Below, piece after piece: positions 1 to 7,382 of a stretch of 64,000 nt of DNA. Origin of the DNA: an uncultured Pseudomonadales bacterium (GTDB lineage: Bacteria; Pseudomonadota; Gammaproteobacteria; Pseudomonadales; Azotimanducaceae); assembly GCA_938036875.1 (NCBI GenBank), contig CALHVX010000017.1:1-64000 (forward strand). The letters are read 5' to 3'. Made by a program: the position numbers and the translations under genes. Each line of letters starts with the position of its first letter. The first letter of the stretch is position 1. Below the pieces are notes generated by a model, which saw only the letters and a program-made list of their open reading frames with translations, had not been told where the DNA came from and did not search any database.

Positions 1-392
1 GTCAGGCCAAAGAAGCCCTTCTTCTCTCCACGCAGTGTCGGAAATAGGTAGCGCTCTTTCTGATCGTCGGTGGCTTCAAACATTTGCGCTAGGCCAGCAC
101 CACCAAATACACCATAACAGGGGGTATACAAGCCTGCGCGATGCTGCGCCATCTCGATAGCTAGCAGGGTTCGTGTCACCAGATCAATATCTGGACCACC
201 GTACTCTACCGGTATGTCTAAGCCGTAAAGGCCCATGGCTTTGGTCTTAGCAGACAAGCGTTCGCGGTCGTGGGGCAACAACTCATCCGCATCCGGATCC
301 AAGGATAGCTCCAGCGGGACAATCTCTTCGCGAACAAATCGGCGCACGTTGCCAATGATAAGGTCTTGCTCTTCGGTTAGCTCAAGATTCAT
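1..392 (-). CDS. acyl-CoA dehydrogenase, N-terminal part (runs off window)
   Basis: This gene is not in the ORF track because it has no stop inside the window; I translated it by hand. It starts with ATG at 392 and reads MNLELTEEQDLIIGNVRRF, followed by a helical N-terminal domain with the acyl-CoA dehydrogenase signature GLYGLDIPVEYGGP and a cut-off end at GFFGLT, which in the family leads into the FAD-contacting EP.sGSD segment. About 130 residues are visible of an expected 380-400. The family oxidises acyl-CoA thioesters at C2-C3 with FAD and passes electrons to ETF. It lies 15 bases after the GIY-YIG-like gene and is probably the distal part of the operon that starts with the PdxA-family gene. 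The substrate cannot be told, and the catalytic glutamate is outside the window. Confidence 0.9.
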   Translation of the reverse strand, partial: MNLELTEEQDLIIGNVRRFVREEIVPLELSLDPDADELLPHDRERLSAKTKAMGLYGLDIPVEYGGPDIDLVTRTLLAIEMAQHRAGLYTPCYGVFGGAGLAQMFEATDDQKERYLFPTLRGEKKGFFGL

Positions 393-407
393 AGTCTATG
401 ACCTGCG

Positions 408-734
408 TTAGGCGCCCTTTGGGGTTAGCTTGCCAAAAGTGGTAGGCGTTTGCGAAATTGCTGGGTCGCGGCCAGCGGCGCGATGTACCATCACCAGCTC
501 TTGGTAACGCGTTAGGTATGCCGTGTTAACCTCAAACCGAAACTGCTCTGCGTCAGTGCAGCTGAGCAGCGCCTCTGCAATGGCGCTGCGCAAACCATAG
601 CGACTGCGGCCACCAGCAAAACCAACGTAAAGCACACCGCCTTGGGAATCACCCAACTCAAAAACGCCCATGTGTCCGGGTAGCTCAGCAACCCCGCCTA
701 CAGGCTGCCAAGCGTTGCCAATAGCTAAGCTCAT
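408..734 (-). CDS. small GIY-YIG-like protein of unknown function
   Basis: A 108-residue protein. I start it at ATG 734 (MSLAIGNAWQ) rather than at the ORF-track start (806), which would overlap the preceding gene by 60 bases. The core GVFELGDSQGGVLYVGFAGG has the two-part GVF...YVG pattern of GIY-YIG folds, followed by RSRYGLRSAI with an arginine where the family has one, and a later YLTRYQELVMVHRA helix that could supply the usual glutamate. It resembles short stand-alone GIY-YIG-like proteins that I recall being catalogued as a DUF, but I cannot confirm the number. It sits 10 bases after the ThDP enzyme and 15 bases before an acyl-CoA dehydrogenase, so it is probably co-transcribed with metabolic genes. 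The fold suggests nuclease ancestry; nuclease activity is not shown. No function is assigned. Confidence 0.75.
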   Translation of the reverse strand: MSLAIGNAWQPVGGVAELPGHMGVFELGDSQGGVLYVGFAGGRSRYGLRSAIAEALLSCTDAEQFRFEVNTAYLTRYQELVMVHRAAGRDPAISQTPTTFGKLTPKGA

Positions 735-744
735 TTTTCCCAGC

Positions 745-2379
745 TCACTTTTTCTTAGGCATGATAGATATCTCCATGGGCGCAAAGTGCTCCATGTCCA
801 CATCAATCAAGTAAGGACCCGTGGTCTTCAAGCTGGTGTTAAGCGCCTGCTTAAATTCAGCCACGTTTGCAACCCGCTCACCCGGCATGCCCATGCCATC
901 CGCAATTTTAGTGAAGTCCATCTTGCCAAGATCGGTTTCATTGATGCGGCCAAACTTGTTGTCCTGCAGCCAGCGCAACACGCCGTACCCACTATCGTTC
1001 ATCACAATCACCGTCAGCGGCAGCTGATATTGCGCTGCGGTGGCAAGCTCGGTGGCATGAAACATAAAGCCACCATCGCCGTGCAGGCAAAATGTGCGTG
1101 CACCCGTGCCAACCGCAGCACCCACAGCAAAGGGCAAACCAGGCCCAATGGCACCGGAAGAAGGGTTGATAGAGGTCCGCGGACGATAGATAGGAAACTG
1201 TTGATTACCAAAATTGTACGCAGCAATGGTGCTATCGCGAACCCATAATCCATCTTCAGGCAGCACATCGCGCATGTAATCCATCATCTCGGCGTAGTCC
1301 GGGCCTAAACGCTTGCGCATCGCTCCTTGAACACCATCCCGGGTTGACCAAACCTTGTCGTTAAATTGGCCGTCGTTGGGAATATCATCCGGTAGCGCCG
1401 CAGAGATGGCGCTGAGCGCAAGCTTGGCATCTGCACACATCCCTAAGTCTGCCGTGTGCACACGACCAATCATGTTCGGGTCGATATCAATGTGCAGAAA
1501 ATCACCGGGAGGCGTGAACTTTGCTCCTTGGCCATCAACTCCAACCGCAAATTTGGTCCCAATGGCGAGGGTCAGGTCCGCCTCTAAAATTCCTTGGTAC
1601 ATGCCAGCACTGCCGTAGTAGTTACCGACACACAAGGGATGGTTTTCTGGAATCGAGCCACGACCGTCTACCGTAGTCAGCACCGGTGCATCCAGGGCTT
1701 CAGCAAGCGCGGTGAGCTGAGCCGATGCATCAGCGGCTACAACACCACCACCCGCCACAATAACTCGACGCTTGGCGGCAACCAGCCGCTCGACAAACTT
1801 GGCAACGATTTTCTCTTCAGGTTGAAACTGCGCTACTGCACCGCTGAAGTAGGATGCGGGCTCCACTTCGGCATATTGCAAATCAATGGGGATCTCTAAG
1901 GCACCCGGCGCTGGTCGGCCAGTGAACATATCTTGCACCACCGTGTTGAAGCACTGGGCTAGCTGACCTATATGCCGCGGACTCTCAACCCGCCGACACA
2001 CGCTGGCCAACATGGGCACCTGATTTTCTGCCTCGTGCACATAACTTTGGCCTTTGCCGTAGAATGCCGTCTCGGCTTGGCCGGTGATGACTAGTACCGG
2101 GGAGGAAGCGTATTGCGCTTCGTACAAACCGGTGACCGTGTTTGAGGTACCTGGTCCGGTGCTGGCGATCATCACCCCCATCTTGCCAGTAGCCCGGGCA
2201 TAACCATCCGCAGCGTGAGTGCCCGATTGCTCGTGGCGCACATCCACTATCTGGGTTTTACCTAAACGGTTGATGGCGTCCATGATTGGCATGTTGTGGA
2301 TACTGACAATGCCAAAGACTGTGTCCACGCCCATGGCATCTAAACCGTGAGCGATTAAATCTGCACCAGTAAAACTCAT
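745..2379 (-). CDS. thiamine diphosphate-dependent enzyme (acetolactate synthase / decarboxylase superfamily)
   Basis: A 544-residue ThDP enzyme with the three-domain layout of acetolactate synthase, benzoylformate decarboxylase and oxalyl-CoA decarboxylase. The N-terminal pyrimidine-binding domain carries the catalytic glutamate in VRHEQSGTHAADGYARATGK. A central domain contains the VAGGGVVAADAS segment. The C-terminal domain has the Mg/ThDP motif HGDGGFMF ... NDSGYGVLR. Start: ATG 2379 is preceded by GGGGAG at good spacing, so I prefer it to the upstream start used in the ORF track. It lies between the fumarylacetoacetase-like gene (121 bases upstream) and the GIY-YIG-like gene. The reaction is probably decarboxylation or carboligation of a 2-oxo acid. 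Biosynthetic acetolactate synthase (IlvB/IlvI) is less likely because no small-subunit or ilv genes are near. Confidence 0.88.
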   Translation of the reverse strand: MSFTGADLIAHGLDAMGVDTVFGIVSIHNMPIMDAINRLGKTQIVDVRHEQSGTHAADGYARATGKMGVMIASTGPGTSNTVTGLYEAQYASSPVLVITGQAETAFYGKGQSYVHEAENQVPMLASVCRRVESPRHIGQLAQCFNTVVQDMFTGRPAPGALEIPIDLQYAEVEPASYFSGAVAQFQPEEKIVAKFVERLVAAKRRVIVAGGGVVAADASAQLTALAEALDAPVLTTVDGRGSIPENHPLCVGNYYGSAGMYQGILEADLTLAIGTKFAVGVDGQGAKFTPPGDFLHIDIDPNMIGRVHTADLGMCADAKLALSAISAALPDDIPNDGQFNDKVWSTRDGVQGAMRKRLGPDYAEMMDYMRDVLPEDGLWVRDSTIAAYNFGNQQFPIYRPRTSINPSSGAIGPGLPFAVGAAVGTGARTFCLHGDGGFMFHATELATAAQYQLPLTVIVMNDSGYGVLRWLQDNKFGRINETDLGKMDFTKIADGMGMPGERVANVAEFKQALNTSLKTTGPYLIDVDMEHFAPMEISIMPKKK

Positions 2380-2500
2380 CTGCAATCTCCCCAATTCATT
2401 TAGTGTCGCTCTTAAAGAGCTAATCAATCACGGCCAGTTATGGATCGTGCAGCTATTTGAATAGGGAAGCCTTACAACTTAATTCTATTGGGTTTCAGGC

Positions 2501-3349
2501 TCAGCCTAGCTGTACATGGTTGATCAGCTTGCCGATGGGATTCACCTCAATTTCTATGGTGTCACCGGCGTCCATAAAAATTGGCGGCTTGCGCGCGGCA
2601 CCCACACCACCAGGTGTACCGGTGACCAACACATCACCCGGCTCAAGATCGATAAAGGTTGAGCAGTAATGAATAATCTCAGCAAAATCGAACACCAACA
2701 TATCAGAGGTGGCATTTTGCATGACCTCGCCATTCAGCCGAGTGGTGAGTTCCATCTTGTGAATATCACCCACTTCGTCCAGCGTCATCATCCAAGGTCC
2801 AAAACCACCGGTTGCGGCAAAATTTTTGCCCGGCGTAAACTGGCTGGTGTGCCGTTGATATTCACGCACACTACCGTCGTTGTAAATGCTAGCACCCACA
2901 ATGTGATTAAGCGCATCCGCTTTTGGAATGCGACGGCCACCTTTGCCAACAATCAACGCAATCTCACCTTCAAAATCTAAGCTTGCCGACTCAGGTGGAC
3001 GCAACATGGGCTGCTCATGCCCCATCTGAGCCTTTGCGAAACGCGTGAAGATAGTAGGATGCTTAGCGTCTTGACCACGCCCGGTTTCTTCTTGATGTGC
3101 TTTGTAGTTCAAACCAACACACATAATCTTGGCGGGGTCGACAATCGGAGGCGCGTAAACCAGATCGGTCAACGCAATATCCGCGGTATCGCCGCACTGA
3201 GCGGCCAGAGACTCTAAGGCATCGGCGGCAATGGCTTGGCGCAACCCGCCAAGATCGCTGCGTGCACCGGCGTCAACAACGCCGGTACCATCGCTGGTTA
3301 GGTAACCAAAACTCACCTTGCCTTGTCGCTCGAACGAAACCCAACGCAT
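2501..3349 (-). CDS. fumarylacetoacetate hydrolase family protein
   Basis: A 282-residue member of the FAH family, whose enzymes hydrolyse or decarboxylate acylpyruvate-type compounds, often in aromatic and sugar-acid catabolism. The family landmarks are visible: MCVGLNYKAHQEE, the metal-binding acidic segment DFEGEIALIVG, and GDVLVTGTPGGVG near the C-terminus. Its length matches the usual 280-290 residues of the single-domain bacterial enzymes. Its ATG overlaps the stop of the alcohol dehydrogenase gene as TAATG, which suggests translational coupling. With the dehydrogenases and the ThDP enzyme it makes a plausible catabolic set. The substrate cannot be named; acylpyruvase, 2-keto-3-deoxy-L-fuconate hydrolase and similar activities all share this fold. 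Confidence 0.9.
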   Translation of the reverse strand: MRWVSFERQGKVSFGYLTSDGTGVVDAGARSDLGGLRQAIAADALESLAAQCGDTADIALTDLVYAPPIVDPAKIMCVGLNYKAHQEETGRGQDAKHPTIFTRFAKAQMGHEQPMLRPPESASLDFEGEIALIVGKGGRRIPKADALNHIVGASIYNDGSVREYQRHTSQFTPGKNFAATGGFGPWMMTLDEVGDIHKMELTTRLNGEVMQNATSDMLVFDFAEIIHYCSTFIDLEPGDVLVTGTPGGVGAARKPPIFMDAGDTIEIEVNPIGKLINHVQLG

Positions 3350-4431
3350 TAGTCGAACATAATAACGTTGCGTGCAATCTCACCGGTTTCTAGCTGCTGC
3401 ATCGCTTCGTTTACGTCCTTCAAGCCAATGTGTGCTGACACCAGGTCATCAAGATGCAGTCGACCCTGCATGTAAAAATCAACAAAGCGTGGCATATCAA
3501 CACGGAAACGGTTGGAGCCCATAAAGGATCCTTGGATCTTCTTTTCCATCAAGAAATCTGGACCATGCAAGGTCACCATGTCCCCTGGTGGAATCATGCC
3601 GATGACGGTTGCGGTACCACCGTTGCGCAACATACCAAAGGCTTGCTCGGCCGTTTGCTTCAAACCGATCGCCTCGAAAGCGTAATGAACGCCACCGCCG
3701 GTTAACTCTTTAACCGCCTCGATGGGATCGTTTTCGCGTCCGTTGATTGTGTCGGTAGCACCAAATTTACGTGCCAGATCTAACTTGGAGGGCACCATAT
3801 CAACAGCAATGATGCGCGACGCGCCAGCAATAGCTGCACCGTTGATGCAGGACAAACCGATGCCACCACAACCAATAACGGCAACCGTTGCACCTGGTTC
3901 AACTTTGGCTGTGTGAATCACCGCACCAACACCCGTGGTGACACCGCAACCGATAAGTGCCGCTCGGTCCATGGGCATGTCTTCGCGAATCTTGGCAACC
4001 GCGTGTTCATGCACCAACATCATCTCAGCAAAAGAACCCAGGTTGGCAAACTGTTGGAGCGGCTTACCGTTGTCGGATACGCGCTGCTCATCTTTGGTAT
4101 CACGCTTGGTTTCTGGCTCTTGGCACAAGGACATGCGACCGGTCAAACAATGCTCGCAATGACCGCAGAACACAGACAGACAAGTGATGACATGATCGCC
4201 CGGCTTCACGTAATGGACATCACTACCCACCTGCTCAACAACACCTGCACTTTCGTGGCCAAGGATCATGGGTAGCTGGCCAGGGTAAGTACCGTTAAAG
4301 AAATGCATGTCGCTATGGCAAACGCCCGCTGCCGAGGTGCGGATCAGCACCTCACGAGGACCAGGCTTAGAAACCTGCACCTCTTCAATTTCCATAGGTT
4401 GATTTACTTCGCGAAAAATTGCCGCCTTCAT
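3349..4431 (-). CDS. Zn-dependent alcohol dehydrogenase (medium-chain, class III-like)
   Basis: A 360-residue medium-chain alcohol dehydrogenase. Visible features are the catalytic zinc ligands in GVCHSD and GHESAG, the structural zinc cluster CGHCEHCLTGRMSLC, and the nucleotide-binding turn VIGCGGIGLSCI. The chain resembles the class III/NDMA-dependent-like group of Zn-dependent alcohol dehydrogenases more than the simple ethanol type. ATG 4431 (MKAAIFREVNQPMEI) follows GAGGGGCAGGGC, so I take it instead of the ORF-track start at 4473. It is 54 bases downstream of the PdxA-family gene and overlaps the FAH-family gene at TAATG. Role: oxidation of an alcohol, or reduction of an aldehyde, within this catabolic operon; the true substrate is unknown. 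Confidence 0.9.
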   Translation of the reverse strand: MKAAIFREVNQPMEIEEVQVSKPGPREVLIRTSAAGVCHSDMHFFNGTYPGQLPMILGHESAGVVEQVGSDVHYVKPGDHVITCLSVFCGHCEHCLTGRMSLCQEPETKRDTKDEQRVSDNGKPLQQFANLGSFAEMMLVHEHAVAKIREDMPMDRAALIGCGVTTGVGAVIHTAKVEPGATVAVIGCGGIGLSCINGAAIAGASRIIAVDMVPSKLDLARKFGATDTINGRENDPIEAVKELTGGGVHYAFEAIGLKQTAEQAFGMLRNGGTATVIGMIPPGDMVTLHGPDFLMEKKIQGSFMGSNRFRVDMPRFVDFYMQGRLHLDDLVSAHIGLKDVNEAMQQLETGEIARNVIMFD

Positions 4432-4485
4432 GCCCTGCCCCTCTAATTCAAATCGCCTTCGAGTTTGCCCCAATTAGAGCCGGGG

Positions 4486-5514
4486 TTAAAGGCTTGCGAG
4501 GTCTGCGTTGACCAAAGCCGCAGCGGCGCTGACCGCAGCCGCCAAACCCGTGGCGTCAGCAACACCCTGGCCGGCAATATCAAAGGCGGTGCCGTGATCC
4601 ACCGAGGTACGGATAAACGGGATACCTAAGGTTGCCGTAGTGCTGTGATGGAAATCGTGGACTTTGATCGCGATATGGCCTTGGTCGTGGTACATCGCCA
4701 GCACTACGTCAAATTCGCCATTGATGGCTCGATTGAAAACCGAATCCGCAGGGATTGGGCCGCTGGCATTGATGCCTGCCGCCTGAGCAGCAGCCACGGC
4801 TGGCGCAATTTGCTCAATCTCTTCAACACCCAACAAGCCACCCTCACCGTTGTGCGGATTCACACCAGCCACGGCTATGCGTGGATTAGGCAAACCCCAA
4901 CGCTGCAGCGTTTGCTGAGTCAGCTCGAGCTTTTCCAACACCACATCGCGTTGGATGTAGCTAACGGCTTGAGCCAGCGATTTGTGGGTCGACAGGTGCA
5001 CTACCCGCAAACCTGGGGTCATTAGCATAGTGGCCGTCCATTGGGCGCCGGTCAGGCGCGCCAATATCTCCTGATGCCCAATGTCATCCACATAGCCGGC
5101 CGCATGAATGGCCTCTTTGTTGATGGGGCAGGTCACCATAGCGGCCGCGCTATGGCTGACACAGAGCTTCGCGGCAAGCTCTACGGCCGCCACTGCAAGG
5201 GCACCACAGCCCGCCTGTACTTGTCCAAACTCAAAGTCTGCGGGCAAGGCCCCTAAGTCATACACCCAAAGCCCTGGCGCTAGATCTAAGTCAACCGGAT
5301 TAACCAGCGCCTGATCGCTGGGGACCGGCAACGCTTGCAGTGGCGGCAACACAACTTGAGCGGCTGCCGCTCCGCGCTCCAGGGAAGCTAGAGAACCAAT
5401 GAGCAGCAACGGCTGGTTGAGCTTAGCGAGATCGACACTCACCAGATATTTGGCCAGCACTTCTGGGCCAACGCCCGCCGGATCACCCATGGTGACGAGT
5501 AAAGGGATTGTCAT
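4486..5514 (-). CDS. pdxA: PdxA-family 4-hydroxythreonine-4-phosphate dehydrogenase or paralogue
   Basis: The family is clear from VTMGDPAGVGPEVL at the N-terminus, HQEILARLTGAQ, VAGVNPHNGEGGLLG, GPIPADSVF and AMYHDQGHIAIK, the last containing metal-binding residues. Classical PdxA oxidises 4-phosphohydroxy-L-threonine in vitamin B6 synthesis. Relatives in the same family act in catabolism, such as dihydrodiol dehydrogenases of terephthalate degradation and D-threonate/D-erythronate 4-phosphate dehydrogenases. The neighbours here are catabolic enzymes and not surA/ksgA/apaG, the usual pdxA neighbours in gammaproteobacteria, so a catabolic role is a serious alternative. Starts at 5535, 5523 and 5514 are all ATG with weak ribosome sites; 5514 (MTIPLLVTMGDPAG) gives the usual family length of about 340. 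It is the first gene of the minus-strand operon, 80-100 bases from a LexA box. Confidence 0.82.
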   Translation of the reverse strand: MTIPLLVTMGDPAGVGPEVLAKYLVSVDLAKLNQPLLLIGSLASLERGAAAAQVVLPPLQALPVPSDQALVNPVDLDLAPGLWVYDLGALPADFEFGQVQAGCGALAVAAVELAAKLCVSHSAAAMVTCPINKEAIHAAGYVDDIGHQEILARLTGAQWTATMLMTPGLRVVHLSTHKSLAQAVSYIQRDVVLEKLELTQQTLQRWGLPNPRIAVAGVNPHNGEGGLLGVEEIEQIAPAVAAAQAAGINASGPIPADSVFNRAINGEFDVVLAMYHDQGHIAIKVHDFHHSTTATLGIPFIRTSVDHGTAFDIAGQGVADATGLAAAVSAAAALVNADLASL

Positions 5515-5612
5515 GGTTGCCATTGTACCCAGCATTCGCCTGGGTGCCGCACTAGGTCTGGAAATAGCGCCAGAAATGGGCCTCGCGCTTAGTCTTGGGC
5601 ACTTACAAAAGT

Positions 5613-5632
5613 AACTGTATATATATACAGTA
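5613..5632. promoter_or_regulatory. LexA/SOS box between divergent genes
   Basis: The sequence AACTGTATATATATACAGTA contains CTG-(TA)5-CAG and differs from the E. coli consensus TACTGTATATATATACAGTA only at its first base. It lies in the 170-base gap between the PdxA-family gene (minus) and the small CxxC protein gene (plus). On the plus strand, TTACAA (5603) and TACAGT (5626) have a 17-base spacer and would form a sigma-70 promoter whose -10 lies inside the box. On the minus strand TTGGTC, 16 bases and TATACA form a weaker one. LexA bound here would cover both. This is read directly from sequence; regulation is inferred from the consensus. Confidence 0.85.
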
Positions 5633-5684
5633 TCCGACCAAGTGAGCAGTCAGCACTAGCCGCGCGGATCAGATACAAGACCTC

Positions 5685-5960
5685 ATGCAAACCATAGGCG
5701 AGCTACAACAGAATTTTTCGCTGTACGCTGTGTGTGCGCCATGCAAACGCATGCACGCGCTACCTTTGAATGACTTGGTTGCAACGCTGGGCGCGGACAC
5801 GCCAATCAGCGCAGTGCGGCAGCGGTTACGCTGCCAGCACTGTCAGGTACGTACAGAAGATATTCGAATTGTCTTTACTGGACCCTGCAACAAAGCGGCA
5901 GGGTTTCACTATCGCCGCAGTAGTATAGACAGTGGCGTAGACAGCACAAAAGATCGTTGA
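5685..5960 (+). CDS. small CxxC...CxxC (zinc-ribbon-like) protein, unknown function
   Basis: A 91-residue protein with two CxxC knuckles, CAPCKRM at about residue 17 and CQHCQV at about residue 50, spaced as in a zinc ribbon. Between them is a helix LNDLVATLGADTPISAVRQRLR. Small proteins of this layout are common hypothetical proteins in Proteobacteria; I know of no defined function. A near-perfect LexA box ends 53 bases before its ATG, so SOS control is likely. The ribosome-binding site is weak. The C-terminal tail after residue 65 is basic and looks disordered. It converges with the RibB fusion gene, leaving 3 bases between the stops. The metal binding is inferred from the cysteine spacing only. 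Confidence 0.72.
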   Translation: MQTIGELQQNFSLYAVCAPCKRMHALPLNDLVATLGADTPISAVRQRLRCQHCQVRTEDIRIVFTGPCNKAAGFHYRRSSIDSGVDSTKDR

Positions 5961-5963
5961 GCG

Positions 5964-7064
5964 TTAGCCTTCGAGAAGCTCGGTGGACTCGAGCTTCAAT
6001 CCAAAGCCTTCAACACCAACGTAGTCCACTTCACGACCCGCGATGATGCGAATTCGGCGCAGGCCAAGGTCACGCAATATTTGCGCGCCAACACCAATCT
6101 CTAACCACTCAGCGTGGCGTTCCGCTTCGCGAGATTCTTCCATCAGCGCACCAGAAGGCACGCCAACGTGGCCCGAGCGTAGGTAGATCAGCACACCAGA
6201 ACCTAGGCTGGCAATGCGATCTAAGGAGACATCCAGCAAGTTGTTTTTATGCTCGGCGTTCTGAGAGCCGAACACATCGTCCACAAACTTCTCGCGGTGA
6301 ATTCGCACCGGCACCGATTGGTCACCGCTAACATCACCAAAGATCAGCGCTATGTGTTCTGCCTCTTCAAACTTGGTCTTGTAGGCAATGGCTTTAGCCG
6401 GACCAATTCGCGTTTGCATGGAAAATTCTTGGGTTTTCTCGACCAACTGCTCACGCATCTGTCGATGAGCAATGAGATCGGCAATGGAGATCAACTTCAG
6501 CTTATGCTCAGCGGCAAACTCACGCAGCTGAGGCAGACGTTGCACTGTGCCGTCGTCGTTCACCAGCTCAGCCAGCAACGCCACCGGTGGCATGTCGGCT
6601 AGCTGTGCTAAATCGATACCGGCTTCGGTATGACCCGAACGCACCAATACACCACCTTGTCGTGCAACTAGTGGGAAGATATGACCAGGACGCACAAAAT
6701 CACCGGCGGTGACGTTGCTATTGGTTAAGGCCTGCACCGTAGCCGCACGCTCTTCCGCAGAGATGCCCGTGGTCAGACCTTCTTTGTAATCAATGGACAC
6801 GGTGAACGCAGTGCTCATGGGCGCGTCGTTGCGCGCAACCATGGGGTCCAAGTGCAGCTCTTTGGCGTAATCTTCTAGGATTGGGGTGCACAAGATGCCG
6901 CTAGTGTGGCGGATCATAAAAGCCACTTGTTCAGGGCGGGCTTTGGACGCCGCCATGATCAGATCACCTTCGTTCTCACGGTCATCGTCATCTACAACAA
7001 CCACCATCTCTCCGGCTGCAATGGCTGCTACCGCTGACTCTATAGTGTCAAAATCCGCACTCAT
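5964..7064 (-). CDS. ribB: 3,4-dihydroxy-2-butanone-4-phosphate synthase fused to degenerate GTP cyclohydrolase II domain (RibBX type)
   Basis: A 366-residue two-domain riboflavin-synthesis protein. Residues 1-200 are RibB, which makes the four-carbon precursor from ribulose 5-phosphate: DDDDRENEGDLIMAA binds metal and substrate, and RHTSGILC and RPGHIFPLVA ... RSGHTEAGIDLA are family blocks. Residues 205-366 resemble RibA, but the zinc-binding cysteines expected in a GDVFGSLRCDCG-like motif are absent; this stretch reads FVDDVFGSQNAEHKNNLLD. The second domain is therefore very unlikely to have GTP cyclohydrolase II activity. Such RibBX fusions are known in Proteobacteria, and a separate ribA would be expected elsewhere. 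No FMN riboswitch fits in the short leader, which is bounded by the tRNA gene. Confidence 0.92.
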   Translation of the reverse strand: MSADFDTIESAVAAIAAGEMVVVVDDDDRENEGDLIMAASKARPEQVAFMIRHTSGILCTPILEDYAKELHLDPMVARNDAPMSTAFTVSIDYKEGLTTGISAEERAATVQALTNSNVTAGDFVRPGHIFPLVARQGGVLVRSGHTEAGIDLAQLADMPPVALLAELVNDDGTVQRLPQLREFAAEHKLKLISIADLIAHRQMREQLVEKTQEFSMQTRIGPAKAIAYKTKFEEAEHIALIFGDVSGDQSVPVRIHREKFVDDVFGSQNAEHKNNLLDVSLDRIASLGSGVLIYLRSGHVGVPSGALMEESREAERHAEWLEIGVGAQILRDLGLRRIRIIAGREVDYVGVEGFGLKLESTELLEG

Positions 7065-7183
7065 ACTTGCTTCTCTTCTTGTTTTTCAGCGTCGCCTAGC
7101 CTAGCACGGGCACCTACTTTTCCCTGATGCATTGTGTTCACGCGTTAGGCGCAACAAATTCACTCTTGGGGACTTCTTGGAAA

Positions 7184-7260
7184 TGGCGCACCCGGTAGGA
7201 CTCGAACCTACAACCCCCAGGTTCGAAGCCTGGTGCTCTATCCAGTTGAGCTACGGGTGC
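7184..7260 (-). tRNA. tRNA-Arg (anticodon TCG)
   Basis: Read on the minus strand, the gene begins GCACCCGTAGCTCAACTGG and ends in a CGGGTGC strand that pairs all 7 bases of the acceptor stem. The anticodon stem-loop is CCAGG-CTTCGAA-CCTGG, so the anticodon is TCG, decoding CGN arginine codons. The T arm has the standard GGTTCGAGTCC. The discriminator base G and the CCA end are encoded (7184-7187). The gene stands alone between the RibB fusion and the amidohydrolase gene. No integrase or repeated 3' end was seen that would mark it as an integration site. Confidence 0.97.
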
Positions 7261-7382
7261 TAATTGATCGGCGCGAGATTATAGCCGTGCTCTGCGAGCT
7301 TCGCACGCCTTAGTTGAGGTCACGCCAGGGTCCGTAGTTGCGCTCCAGCAAAGCAATGCCCTCTAGAGCGCCACGCCTGGGG

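Noticed and set aside
670-1248. 192-residue plus-strand ORF opposite the ThDP gene
   Set aside because: It is antisense to the well-supported ThDP enzyme, has no domain, and its composition follows the reverse strand. The same reasoning was used for other long antisense ORFs such as 12271-12825, 18290-18889 and 61479-62249.
7065-7187. FMN riboswitch before the RibB fusion
   Set aside because: The leader between the RibB start and the tRNA is too short for the aptamer, and no conserved AGGRGG-type core was seen on the minus strand.
7184-7260. tRNA-linked integration site or genomic island
   Set aside because: No integrase gene, no direct repeat of the tRNA 3' end and no compositional break was seen around it.
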